Source of the DNA: Pseudomonadota bacterium
GTDB taxonomy: Bacteria; Pseudomonadota; Alphaproteobacteria; Acetobacterales; Acetobacteraceae
Assembly: GCA_021808205.1 (NCBI GenBank)
Contig: JAKBCD010000055.1
Coordinates: forward strand, 1 to 7,930
DNA: 7,930 bases
Direction of reading: 5' to 3'
The notes under the pieces are model-generated. The model saw only the letters and a list, made by a program, of their open reading frames with translations. It searched no databases and was not told the origin of the DNA. A program made the translations under genes and the position numbers. Shown piece after piece: positions 1 to 6,516 of the stretch (positions within the stretch are counted from its first letter, which is position 1; each line of letters opens with the position of its first letter).

Positions 1-53
1 AACTATGTCCGTTCCGGGCGCCTCGGCCCGAAACGTATGAAGGTATCCGATCC

Positions 54-626
54 ATGTCCCTGCCCCTTATGCCCAAAGCTACCGCAGTCTGGCTGATTGA
101 CAAGACCGGACTCACCTTCGAGCAGATCGCCGATTTTTGCGGCATGCACCCGCTGGAGATCCAGGCCATTGCGGATGGTGAAGTGGCGCAGGGTATCAAT
201 GGCTACGACCCCGTGGCCAATAAGCAGATCACCGCCGAGGACATCACCCGTTGCGAGGCCGATCCCTCCCGCCGCCTTAAGCTGCTGCCACAGCCGGAGA
301 TGCACAAGAAGCAGAAGGGCGGGCGCTACACCCCGGTTGCCAAGCGCAACGACAGGCCAGACGCGATCTTGTTCCTGCTCCGCAGCTACCCGCACCTCAC
401 GGATGCGCAGATCGTCAAGCTGCTGGGCACCACCAAGGACACCATCCAGAAAATCCGCGACCGTTCACACTGGAACAGCGCCAGCATTAAACCGCGCGAC
501 CCCGTCATTCTCGGCCTCTGCAAACAGGCTGACTTGAACGACGCGGTTGCCGCCGCGAATGACAGGCTGACGCGCGAAGGGCTAACCCCGCCGCCCCCGC
601 CCAGCCCCAGCACGGAAGCTGCCTAA
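54..626 (+). CDS. trcR: DUF1013 / TrcR-family cell-cycle transcriptional regulator
   Basis: This 190-aa protein matches my memory of the alphaproteobacterial DUF1013 family, which databases name cell cycle transcriptional regulator TrcR; it is expected to be a cytosolic DNA-binding protein. The typical N-terminus is visible: MPKATAVWLIDKTGLTFEQ (residues 6-24), then IADFCGMHPLEIQAIADGEV (25-44), which reads as a helix-turn-helix. A second HTH-like stretch spans about 102-142, including LTDAQIVKLLGTTKDTIQKI (115-134). The last 15 residues are Pro-rich and probably disordered. The ATG at 54 is preferred because GAAGG lies at 39-43, 10 nt upstream, and the protein then begins as family members do. 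It is the only plus-strand gene seen. It converges on the DUF465 gene, with a hairpin terminator 10 bp past its stop. The family call is confident; the regulatory role comes from the family name, not from this sequence. Confidence 0.9.
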   Translation: MSLPLMPKATAVWLIDKTGLTFEQIADFCGMHPLEIQAIADGEVAQGINGYDPVANKQITAEDITRCEADPSRRLKLLPQPEMHKKQKGGRYTPVAKRNDRPDAILFLLRSYPHLTDAQIVKLLGTTKDTIQKIRDRSHWNSASIKPRDPVILGLCKQADLNDAVAAANDRLTREGLTPPPPPSPSTEAA

Positions 627-636
627 CCCGCACGAA

Positions 637-660
637 AAAGGGGGCCTTCTGGCCCCCTTT
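637..660. terminator. Bidirectional rho-independent terminator between convergent genes
   Basis: A perfect 10-bp stem (AAAGGGGGCC / GGCCCCCTTT) closes a TTCT loop at 647-650. It starts 10 nt after the trcR stop and lies 25 nt past the stop of the minus-strand DUF465 gene. On the minus strand the stem ends in five T (from A635-A639), so termination looks stronger for the leftward transcript. On the plus strand the T run is only three (658-660). It probably insulates two convergent transcription units. Confidence 0.9.
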
Positions 661-685
661 CCGTATTAGTCGCGGCGTGAACCCC

Positions 686-853
686 TCACTGCGTTCCTAG
701 TCGTTCCATTTCTTCCTTGAGTCGCAATTTTTCCAACTTTAAACGGGATATGGCCATCATGTCAGGTTGTGGCCGCCTATCCTCAGCGGCAATTTTGTTT
801 TCAAGGCTGGCGTGGCGCCCCTTCAGGGCATCGATACGCGATTGCAGGTTCAT
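686..853 (-). CDS. DUF465 (YdcH-like) small protein, 55 aa
   Basis: This is a 55-codon minus-strand ORF that starts MNLQSRIDALKGRHASLENK, continues with a short link containing EDRRPQPDMM (residues 24-33) and ends in a charged helix, LKLEKLRLKEEMERLGTQ (38-55). It resembles the DUF465/YdcH family: two short charged helices, the second ending in KLKLKDEIxRL-type sequence. The family is small and cytosolic, probably a coiled-coil hairpin, with no established function that I can cite. The ATG at 853 is the first possible start, because an in-frame TAG lies at 869-871. An AGGAG Shine-Dalgarno (plus positions 866-870) lies 12 nt upstream, slightly far. Transcription ends at the hairpin at 637-660. 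It is separated from the upstream sulfotransferase by 142 bp and may have its own promoter. Confidence 0.85.
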   Translation of the reverse strand: MNLQSRIDALKGRHASLENKIAAEDRRPQPDMMAISRLKLEKLRLKEEMERLGTQ

Positions 854-995
854 AATGCCTGGTGTCTCCTAATGGCTGTTGCCAACGAAACTCCGGGCCG
901 CCCCCATATCCTGGCAGATCAGCCCGGATATTCAGGCTAGACCCAACACCGCCAAACTGTCATCTAAAATCGGGATGAGATTATTCGCATCCGGA
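854..995 (-). other. 142-bp gap upstream of the DUF465 gene, with overlapping inverted repeats
   Basis: This non-coding gap lies between the sulfotransferase stop and the DUF465 start. It holds two overlapping inverted repeats: TCCGGGC 892-898 with GCCCGGA 922-928, and ATATCC 906-911 with GGATAT 926-931. Both use bases 926-928, so the two stems cannot form together. A weak GGATG/CATCC inverted repeat just past the sulfotransferase stop has no proper T run. I see no convincing -35/-10 pair. The gap may hold the promoter and leader of the DUF465 gene, but that is inferred from spacing only. Confidence 0.4.
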
Positions 996-1817
996 TCAAT
1001 TCCGTGGATAACCGAATTTTTCCATCACCGGGCCATGGGCTGCCCAGATTTTCGCGGCCTGTTCCGGCGTCAGCTGCTCTCGCCACCCCCCCGCTTTGCC
1101 CGCCCTGAAAAATTTTCCGCCCTTGGTACCGCTCGCCTGGTAGCCGTCCCGGTCTTCCTGTCCCGCCAGGGTGGTAAAACTGCTGAAATCAATCGCCCGC
1201 CGTAGGCGCTCTGGTTCGTATGCCGCATCCCGCGCCCCTAGAAACCGGATCATCCGCCCAAACCCGCGCATTGGGTCTGCAATCAGGTCCTCATACCGCA
1301 CCAGCAGCCGGCGTGGTGCCGCTACCCAGGAGAGTGCATGGCGCGACCAGGTAGAGAGCAGCTCAAACACCTGCACCCCGTTGCTGGCATTGGCCGCCCC
1401 TTCCTGGCCCATGAAGTCAATCATCTCATCTACGCTCCTGCCGATGAACGCGGCGTAGGAGAGTGCCACATCCCTTGGGTCGCGCACGATATAAATCGCC
1501 CCGGCGGTTGCCCCCGGCGTGCAAAGGTCAGCGCCATGAACCGATAAATTCGCGTTATGGGTTTTCACGAAAACCAAATCCTCATGCAGCCGGGTGAGTG
1601 CCTCATGCACCTCAGGCCGTTTCGCCTGCACAGCCTGGGGTTCCAGCACCTCTCCCGGGGCCCCGAAAAACGCGGCCGCGCATTCGGCCACGGAAAAATC
1701 CACCAGGCTGTTTATGCTGTGCGGCGTCTCTGTATTCACAATGTAATTATGCAGAAACACCCGCACCCAGGTATTGCCGGATTTCGGGTAGGAGGCGAGC
1801 CAGACAAGCTTGCCCAT
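996..1817 (-). CDS. PAPS-dependent sulfotransferase-domain protein
   Basis: This 273-aa protein is of the Sulfotransfer_1 type, which moves a sulfuryl group from PAPS to an acceptor hydroxyl or amine. The 5'-phosphosulfate loop is clear at the N-terminus: SYPKSGNTW (residues 9-17, with K12). KTHN (85-88) carries the likely catalytic base H87. The 3'-phosphate motif is VRDPRDVALSY (111-121; R112 and S120 are the expected ligands). RYEDLIADP (174-182) is also family-typical. The segment FFRAGKAGGWREQLT (236-250) replaces the usual C-terminal RKGxxGDWK nucleotide-binding motif. No signal peptide or membrane segment is apparent, so it is probably cytosolic. Its ATG lies 6 nt behind the SNF2 stop, with only a weak Shine-Dalgarno in the SNF2 tail, so coupled translation is likely. 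The acceptor substrate cannot be told: no glycan, lipid or sulfate-activation gene is nearby. Confidence 0.9.
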   Translation of the reverse strand: MGKLVWLASYPKSGNTWVRVFLHNYIVNTETPHSINSLVDFSVAECAAAFFGAPGEVLEPQAVQAKRPEVHEALTRLHEDLVFVKTHNANLSVHGADLCTPGATAGAIYIVRDPRDVALSYAAFIGRSVDEMIDFMGQEGAANASNGVQVFELLSTWSRHALSWVAAPRRLLVRYEDLIADPMRGFGRMIRFLGARDAAYEPERLRRAIDFSSFTTLAGQEDRDGYQASGTKGGKFFRAGKAGGWREQLTPEQAAKIWAAHGPVMEKFGYPRN

Positions 1818-1823
1818 GGCTGT

Positions 1824-4544
1824 TCAGGCCGCCTCGGCGGCTTCCTCGGCGGGCTGGTCCTGCCCGAACAAAAAGTCGATATCGTCGGAATTGAACGCCA
1901 TGCCACCGGCTTCCTGGAAGGCGATGCTCGCCAGCTCCGCCTTGCGCTGTTGCAATTCCAGAATCCGCTCCTCCACCGTCTCGGTGGCGATCAGCTTGTA
2001 CACGAACACAGATTTCGTCTGGCCGATCCGGTGCGCGCGGTCTGAGGCCTGGGCCTCCACCGCCGGGTTCCACCACGGGTCGTAATGGATCACGGTATCC
2101 GCCGAGGTCAGGTTCAATCCGCGCCCGCCCGCTTTCAGCGAGATCAGAAACAACGGCACTTCCCCCGCCTCGAAACGCTGCACCGGCGTGGCGCGGTCGC
2201 GCGTGTCGCCGCGCAGCTCCACGAAATTGATGCCCGCCGCGTCCAGGCGCGGTTTGATCAGGTCCAGCATGGAGGTGAATTGCGAGAACACCAGAATGCG
2301 GCGGCCTTCCGGGATCAGCTCCTGCACCATCTCCATCAGATCATCCAGCTTGGCCGAGCTTTCGGTGCCACGGGCATTGCCGAGCTTCACCAGCCGCGGG
2401 TCGCAACAAGCCTGGCGCAGCTTCAGCAGCGCATCCAACACAATCACCCGGCTCTGCGCCAAAGTGCGCTCGGCCATCTGCTCCTTCACGGTCTCATACA
2501 GCGTGCCGCGAATGGTCTCGTAAAGCTCGCGCTGGTCCGGTGCCAGGGTGATGCGCCGCAGAATGGTATGCTTGGGCGGTAGCTCCGTCGCCACCTCAGA
2601 CTTTGTGCGCCGCATAATGAAAGGCTGGATGCGGCTGATAAGCTGCCCGCGCACCACCGGGTCGGCGTTTTTCTCAATCGGCGTGCGAAAGCGCTTGGTA
2701 AAGCCGCGCCGGTCGCCCAAAAGCCCCGGCATCAGAAAAGCAAATTGCGACCACAGCTCATCCAGGTTATTTTCAATCGGCGTGCCGGAAAGGCAGATTT
2801 TATTGTCAGCCTTTAGCTGGCACACCGCGCGCGTTGCCCGTGCCTCGGGAGATTTAATCGCCTGCGCCTCATCCAGCACCGCGAGATGCCAAGGCAGCAC
2901 GCGCATAAACTCAATATCGCGGGTGAGCACGGTATAGGTGGTCACCACCACATTGGTTTCTTCCAGCCTGTCCCGTTTCTCGTGCCGCTCCATGCCATGC
3001 AGCACCACCACGCTCAAATGCGGGGCGAATTTGCGCAATTCGGCGGTCCAGTTCGCGACCAGAGAGGTTGGCACCACAATCAGCGCCGGGGCGGTCAGGC
3101 GGCCTTCGGCGTGCTCCACGCAAATATGTGCGATGGTCTGCGCGGTTTTGCCGAGGCCCATGTCATCCGCCAGAAACGCGCCCAGCCCGTGGCTCGCCAG
3201 ATGCTGCAGCCAGTCCACGCCCTGTTGCTGGTAGGGGCGCAGCGCGCCCTTGAATGCCTTTGGCACCTCCACAGGGATAATCTCCGGTTCACCCCGGAAC
3301 CGCTCAACATAGGCTTCGATATCAGCGGCGTTCTGCCAGGACGTGGTGAGCACATCCTCCAGGTCCAGCACCGTGGCGGCGGCCCCCACCGGCAGCACCA
3401 GGTTTTTCTCAGCCGAGCGCCCGGCCGCCTCGATCAAATCGCCCATCACCGCCAGCAGGCGTTTGATCCGCTCTGCCGGCAGCTTGACCACGCGGCCATC
3501 CTCCAGCGAGGTGATGATCTCGCCCTCGACAATCTGCGCCGCCTCAATGCCGCCGCGCGCCAGCAAATGCTCCAGAATCGGCAGCAGCGGGTGGCGCTCG
3601 CCATCTATCTCGATGCCGAATTCCAGGCTGAAACTGCCCTTTTCGCCATCCTGCACCACCATATCGAGCTGGCCGACATTATCGGCAAGCTGCGGCCCGA
3701 AATTCGCATCGATTTGCGCCTGCCAGCCTTGGGCAGTTAGCTCCGGCACCCGCACGGCTACAAAATGGTGCCATTTCGCCGCCGCTTCCTCGCCCCTAAA
3801 CACCAGTACGCGCTGGCCCCGGGCGGATTTTCCGTCCGCCACGCGCATCTGCACAAAACCATCCTGGCGCAGCGCGTCCAGCGCCTCGGCCTCGGCGGCG
3901 GGGTCGCGGCGGATAAAGGCAATCTGCCCGCCGGAGCGCACGCGCACGAAGGGGTTCTCCTCCGAGCCGTCAACCCGCACGCCGCCATAATCGAAATCCA
4001 GCGTCAGCACGTCGATCATGCGCTGGCGGTTATGCTCATCCGGCCCATGCACCCGGCGCAGGCGCAGCACCGGCACCATCTGACGCTCCAGCACTGTCGC
4101 ACCCGGTTCCGGCGCCTCCTGCGCCATCGGCAGCAGCGTGGCGGCGGGGCGGGCGCGCCGCCCAGTGGGGCGCGGGCGCGAAGGTTGCTGGGGGTAAATG
4201 CGCTCAGCAGCGGGCACGATGGTGTCGATCAGCCCCTTGGGTTCGGCTTTGCGCAGCGCAGGGAATTTCGCCAATGCGGCCAATGCGGTCGCGGCCAGAT
4301 GGCGGCAGCCGCGCTCGCCGCAGGTGCATTCGCGCTCAGCGAAGGAAATCCGGCTGCCCTTTTTCTCCGGCGTGATAGAGGTGATGCGCCTGGTGCCGTC
4401 CATATCCTCAACCGCACCTTCGATGGTGTCGCCCGAGAGCGACACATCCTTCACAAACCCCAGCGCGATGACGCTCTGGGCCCGGCGGATAATGGCGGAA
4501 TCAAAAATGCGGTCAAAATCTTCGGCGGAAAACGGCACCGGCAT
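1824..4544 (-). CDS. SWIM zinc-finger / SNF2-family helicase-like ATPase
   Basis: This 906-aa protein is a probable ATP-driven DNA or nucleoprotein translocase of the bacterial SNF2 group (superfamily 2). A SWIM zinc-binding motif, CxCx4CxH, is complete at C73, C75, C80 and H82. A weakly conserved middle region of about 300 residues follows (roughly 140-430). The ATPase core has motif I DDMGLGKT (460-467, K466), motif II DEAQ (558-561), motif III LSGTPIENN (585-593), motif V AGGRGLNL (805-812) and motif VI DRAHRIGQ (835-842, arginine finger region). All key residues are present, so it should be active. The tail is Glu/Ala-rich. The ATG at 4544 follows AGGG by 7 nt. It lies 158 bp after nadE and 6 nt before the sulfotransferase. 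Such proteins are linked to transcription recycling or DNA repair in general; the target of this one is unknown. No restriction, methylase or DISARM partner is visible. Confidence 0.93.
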   Translation of the reverse strand: MPVPFSAEDFDRIFDSAIIRRAQSVIALGFVKDVSLSGDTIEGAVEDMDGTRRITSITPEKKGSRISFAERECTCGERGCRHLAATALAALAKFPALRKAEPKGLIDTIVPAAERIYPQQPSRPRPTGRRARPAATLLPMAQEAPEPGATVLERQMVPVLRLRRVHGPDEHNRQRMIDVLTLDFDYGGVRVDGSEENPFVRVRSGGQIAFIRRDPAAEAEALDALRQDGFVQMRVADGKSARGQRVLVFRGEEAAAKWHHFVAVRVPELTAQGWQAQIDANFGPQLADNVGQLDMVVQDGEKGSFSLEFGIEIDGERHPLLPILEHLLARGGIEAAQIVEGEIITSLEDGRVVKLPAERIKRLLAVMGDLIEAAGRSAEKNLVLPVGAAATVLDLEDVLTTSWQNAADIEAYVERFRGEPEIIPVEVPKAFKGALRPYQQQGVDWLQHLASHGLGAFLADDMGLGKTAQTIAHICVEHAEGRLTAPALIVVPTSLVANWTAELRKFAPHLSVVVLHGMERHEKRDRLEETNVVVTTYTVLTRDIEFMRVLPWHLAVLDEAQAIKSPEARATRAVCQLKADNKICLSGTPIENNLDELWSQFAFLMPGLLGDRRGFTKRFRTPIEKNADPVVRGQLISRIQPFIMRRTKSEVATELPPKHTILRRITLAPDQRELYETIRGTLYETVKEQMAERTLAQSRVIVLDALLKLRQACCDPRLVKLGNARGTESSAKLDDLMEMVQELIPEGRRILVFSQFTSMLDLIKPRLDAAGINFVELRGDTRDRATPVQRFEAGEVPLFLISLKAGGRGLNLTSADTVIHYDPWWNPAVEAQASDRAHRIGQTKSVFVYKLIATETVEERILELQQRKAELASIAFQEAGGMAFNSDDIDFLFGQDQPAEEAAEAA

Positions 4545-4702
4545 TGTCTATCCCTTAACCCCTTGGCTTTCAGGCCCGGAATGCCCGGGCGAAAGAGTGT
4601 AATACCGGCTTCGCCGGAAAAGACCAGAGGAATTAGGGTTAATCTTGCAGGCGGCAGGTATCTGGTTTTGCGCGTGGGGGTGGTGGGGCGGCCACGCGCA
4701 AA
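4545..4702 (-). other. Hairpin-rich gap between nadE and the SNF2 gene
   Basis: No gene is seen in these 158 bp. Besides the long hairpin next to the nadE stop (entered separately), there are two short perfect stems: GCCCGG 4574-4579 with CCGGGC 4585-4590 (5-nt loop), and CCGGC 4605-4609 with GCCGG 4613-4617 (3-nt loop). These could separate nadE from the SNF2-sulfotransferase unit or lie in the SNF2 leader. I do not recognise a clear promoter. Confidence 0.5.
4667..4702 (-). terminator. 11-bp hairpin abutting the nadE stop, without U tract
   Basis: Perfect inverted repeats TTTGCGCGTGG (4667-4677) and CCACGCGCAAA (4692-4702) enclose a 14-nt loop that is G-rich on the plus strand. On the nadE transcript the stem begins at the base right after the stop codon. 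The following bases are not U-rich, so this is not a classic intrinsic terminator. It may stabilise the 3' end, act with Rho, or pause polymerase. Confidence 0.45.
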
Positions 4703-6367
4703 TCACTTGATCAAATTGGTAAAACCGTTGGTTAGCGGGTAGCGCCGGTCCCGCCCGAAGGCTTTCGCGGTAATCTTCACCCCCGGCGGGGCCTGGCGGC
4801 GTTTATACTCGGCCCGGTCCAGCAATTTTATCACCCGCAGCACGGTAGGGCGGTCATACCCCAGGGCTACAATCTCATCCGCCGAGCGTTCATGCTCAAT
4901 CAGGTTTTCCAAAATCGCGTCCAGCACATCATAAGGCGGCAGGCTGTCCTGGTCGGTCTGGTTCTCACGTAGCTCCGCCGAGGGCGGCTTGGTGATAATC
5001 CGCTCCGGCATCGCTGGTCCGGGCTTCGTCAGCGCCCCTTTGGGGTGGTGCTCATTGCGCCAGCGGGAAAGTTCAAACACCGTGGTTTTATAAATATCTT
5101 TCAGCACCGAATAGCCGCCGCACATATCGCCATAAAGCGTGGCATACCCCACTGACATCTCGGATTTATTGCCCGTGGTGAGCAGCATCGGCCCGAATTT
5201 GTTGGAAATCGCCATCAAAATCAGCCCGCGCGAACGGGATTGGATATTCTCCTCGGTAATATCCGGCTGCACTTGCGCGAAGGCCGGGGCCAGAGCCGCG
5301 CCAAAGGCCTGCATCGCCCCGGAAATGGGGATGGTCTCGTAGGGTATCCCCAGCATCCGCGCGCATTCCGCCGCGTCTTCCAGGCTGTGGGCTGAGGTAT
5401 AGGGGCTGGGCAGCATCACCGCGCGCACGCGCTCAGGCCCCAGCGCATCGGCGGCCACGGCGGCGGAAATCGCGGAATCGATGCCGCCTGAAAGCCCCAG
5501 CACCACACCGGGAAAGCCATTTTTGTTCACGTAATCGCGCAGGCCCCACATCATCGCCTGGTAGATCAGTTCAAACCGGTCGGGCTCCGGCGGCAAAGGC
5601 TGCGGTTTACAAACCAGTCCCGCCTCAGTGCGGGTCCAGCGCGTCAGCGTCACCGCTTCCTCAAAATACGGCATCTGCACCGCCAGGGTCCGGTCGGCAT
5701 TCAGAATGAAGGAAGCGCCGTCGAACACCACCTCGTCCTGCCCGCAAACCTGCGCGGCAAACACATAAGGCAGCCCGGTTTCCACCACCCGCTCCACCGC
5801 CAGCGTTACGCGCACATTCTGCTTGCCATCCTCATAAGGCGAGCCGTTGACGGAAAGCAGCATCTCCGCCCCGGTTTCAGCCAGTGTTTCCGAAACATGC
5901 GGCAGCCACCAATCCTCGCAGATCATCACCCCCAGCCGAAAACCCCGAAACACCACCGGCCCAGAAGGCATACCCGCATCAAACACCCGCTTCTCGTCGA
6001 ACACGCCGTAATTCGGCAGCTCCACCTTCGCCCGCTTTGCCACAATCAGGCCGCCTTCCAGCAGAAACACGGCGTTGTGCAACCTTTCGCCGTCCCGCCA
6101 GGGCAAGCCCACGATCAGCCCCGGCCCGCCATCGGCTGTATCCTTCGCCAGTTCCGCCGCCGCCGCCTCGCAGGCCGCTACAAAGGCCGGTTTCAGCACC
6201 AAATCTTCCGGCGGATACCCGGCGATGGAAAGCTCCGGCGTCACCACCAAATCAGCCCCCAGCCGTGCCCCTTCCGCCCGTGCTTCGCGGATCTTCGCCA
6301 GGTTCTTGTCGATCGCGCCCAGATGCAGATTGATCTGCGCGATGGCGATGTTCAGAGATTGCGTCAT
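4703..6367 (-). CDS. nadE: Glutamine-dependent NAD+ synthetase
   Basis: This 554-aa two-domain enzyme makes NAD+ from nicotinate adenine dinucleotide, ATP and glutamine in the cytosol, the last step of NAD synthesis and salvage. The N-terminal nitrilase-like glutaminase domain (about 1-265) has the Glu-Lys-Cys triad in its usual contexts: TPELSIAGYPPEDL (E45), KRAKVELPNYGVFDE (K114) and MICEDWW (C150). The C-terminal synthetase domain has the PP-loop GLSGGIDSA (291-299) and the family motifs TTGNKSEMSVGY (397-408) and YGDMCGGYSVLKDIYKT (412-428). Both domains are complete and the length is normal for the short two-domain bacterial form. The ATG at 6367 has GGAG upstream at good spacing. It follows pncB after 149 bp, an unusually wide gap for such partners, filled by a palindromic element. 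Loss of the amidase triad would mean ammonia dependence, but the triad is intact here. Confidence 0.97.
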   Translation of the reverse strand: MTQSLNIAIAQINLHLGAIDKNLAKIREARAEGARLGADLVVTPELSIAGYPPEDLVLKPAFVAACEAAAAELAKDTADGGPGLIVGLPWRDGERLHNAVFLLEGGLIVAKRAKVELPNYGVFDEKRVFDAGMPSGPVVFRGFRLGVMICEDWWLPHVSETLAETGAEMLLSVNGSPYEDGKQNVRVTLAVERVVETGLPYVFAAQVCGQDEVVFDGASFILNADRTLAVQMPYFEEAVTLTRWTRTEAGLVCKPQPLPPEPDRFELIYQAMMWGLRDYVNKNGFPGVVLGLSGGIDSAISAAVAADALGPERVRAVMLPSPYTSAHSLEDAAECARMLGIPYETIPISGAMQAFGAALAPAFAQVQPDITEENIQSRSRGLILMAISNKFGPMLLTTGNKSEMSVGYATLYGDMCGGYSVLKDIYKTTVFELSRWRNEHHPKGALTKPGPAMPERIITKPPSAELRENQTDQDSLPPYDVLDAILENLIEHERSADEIVALGYDRPTVLRVIKLLDRAEYKRRQAPPGVKITAKAFGRDRRYPLTNGFTNLIK

Positions 6368-6513
6368 AAGCCTACTCCGGCGGCCGCTTCCGGGCCCTTT
6401 GCTGCGCTCCGGTGCTCACGTACTTCAAGTACGCTCCGCTCCGATGCTCTCAAACGCCCCGTAATCGCCTCACCGGAGCGGCTTCTGAAACAATCTCGAG
6501 GCGTGCCACTCAT
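6364..6513 (-). CDS. Possible 49-aa ORF between pncB and nadE, doubtful
   Basis: This minus-strand ORF of 49 codons begins ATG 3 nt after the pncB stop and ends in a TGA that overlaps the nadE start (ATGA). It begins MSGTPRDCFRSRSGEA and ends SVLEVREHRSAAKGPEAAAG plus VGL: it is Arg-, Ala- and Glu-rich, with no recognised domain. GGAG lies 9 nt before the ATG, in the same sequence context as the Shine-Dalgarno of nadE, because both lie in a 12-bp repeat. For: ideal operon position and start signal. Against: the whole ORF lies within what looks like a repeat element, the region is open in plus-strand frames too, and the composition is what GC-rich repeat DNA would give. It may instead serve only to couple nadE translation to pncB. 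Confidence 0.35.
   Translation of the reverse strand: MSGTPRDCFRSRSGEAITGRLRASERSVLEVREHRSAAKGPEAAAGVGL
6370..6381. repeat. 12-bp direct repeat, copy 1 (nadE side)
   Basis: GCCTACTCCGGC (plus strand) is identical to the copy at 6515-6526, 145 bp away. On the minus strand it supplies the GGAG ribosome-binding site of nadE. The paired copies could be a target-site duplication. Confidence 0.85.
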
Positions 6514-6514
6514 G
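6382..6514. mobile_element. Putative small palindromic element (MITE- or RPE-like) between pncB and nadE
   Basis: This 133-bp stretch lies exactly between two 12-bp direct repeats. It holds outer imperfect inverted repeats (GCCGCTTCCGG 6383-6393 and CCGGAGCGGC 6473-6482, one base apart in length), a central palindrome (6419-6433, CGTACTT-C-AAGTACG) and two related copies of a CTCCGRTGCTC motif (6408-6418 and 6439-6449). Without it and one repeat copy, the pncB stop would stand 4 nt from the nadE ATG. No transposase is encoded, so it would be non-autonomous. Only one copy is in the window, so dispersal elsewhere in the genome is unproven. Confidence 0.5.
6419..6433. repeat. 15-bp palindrome CGTACTT-C-AAGTACG
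   Basis: Perfect 7-bp arms around a single central base, at the middle of the putative pncB-nadE element. As DNA this could be a dimer-binding site. As RNA only about 5-6 bp could form around a short loop. There is no T run, so it is not a terminator. Confidence 0.8.
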
Positions 6515-6516
6515 GC

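Noticed and set aside
12..32. Imperfect 7-bp hairpin (TTC-GGGC with one bulged C, pairing GCCCGAA) upstream of trcR
   Set aside because: It is short, has a bulge and no T run; with only 53 bp of upstream sequence it cannot be told from chance.
3..395. Minus-strand open frame opposite trcR
   Set aside because: It overlaps a conserved TrcR-family gene and has no recognisable sequence.
879..1205. Plus-strand open frame across the sulfotransferase end
   Set aside because: Most of it is antisense to the sulfotransferase C-terminus including the nucleotide-binding segment; no domain is seen.
2886..3740. Plus-strand open frame (284 codons) opposite the SNF2 core
   Set aside because: It mirrors the conserved helicase motifs on the other strand; its composition is that of a shadow frame.
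1824..4544. SNF2 protein as part of an antiphage system such as DISARM
   Set aside because: The neighbours are NAD salvage, a sulfotransferase and DUF465. No methylase, nuclease, DrmA/DrmB-like or other defence gene is in the window.
3765..4742. Plus-strand open frame (325 codons) opposite the SNF2 N-terminus
   Set aside because: It is antisense to the SWIM/SNF2 gene, runs on into the nadE end, is of low-complexity His/Arg/Ala composition and has no family signature.
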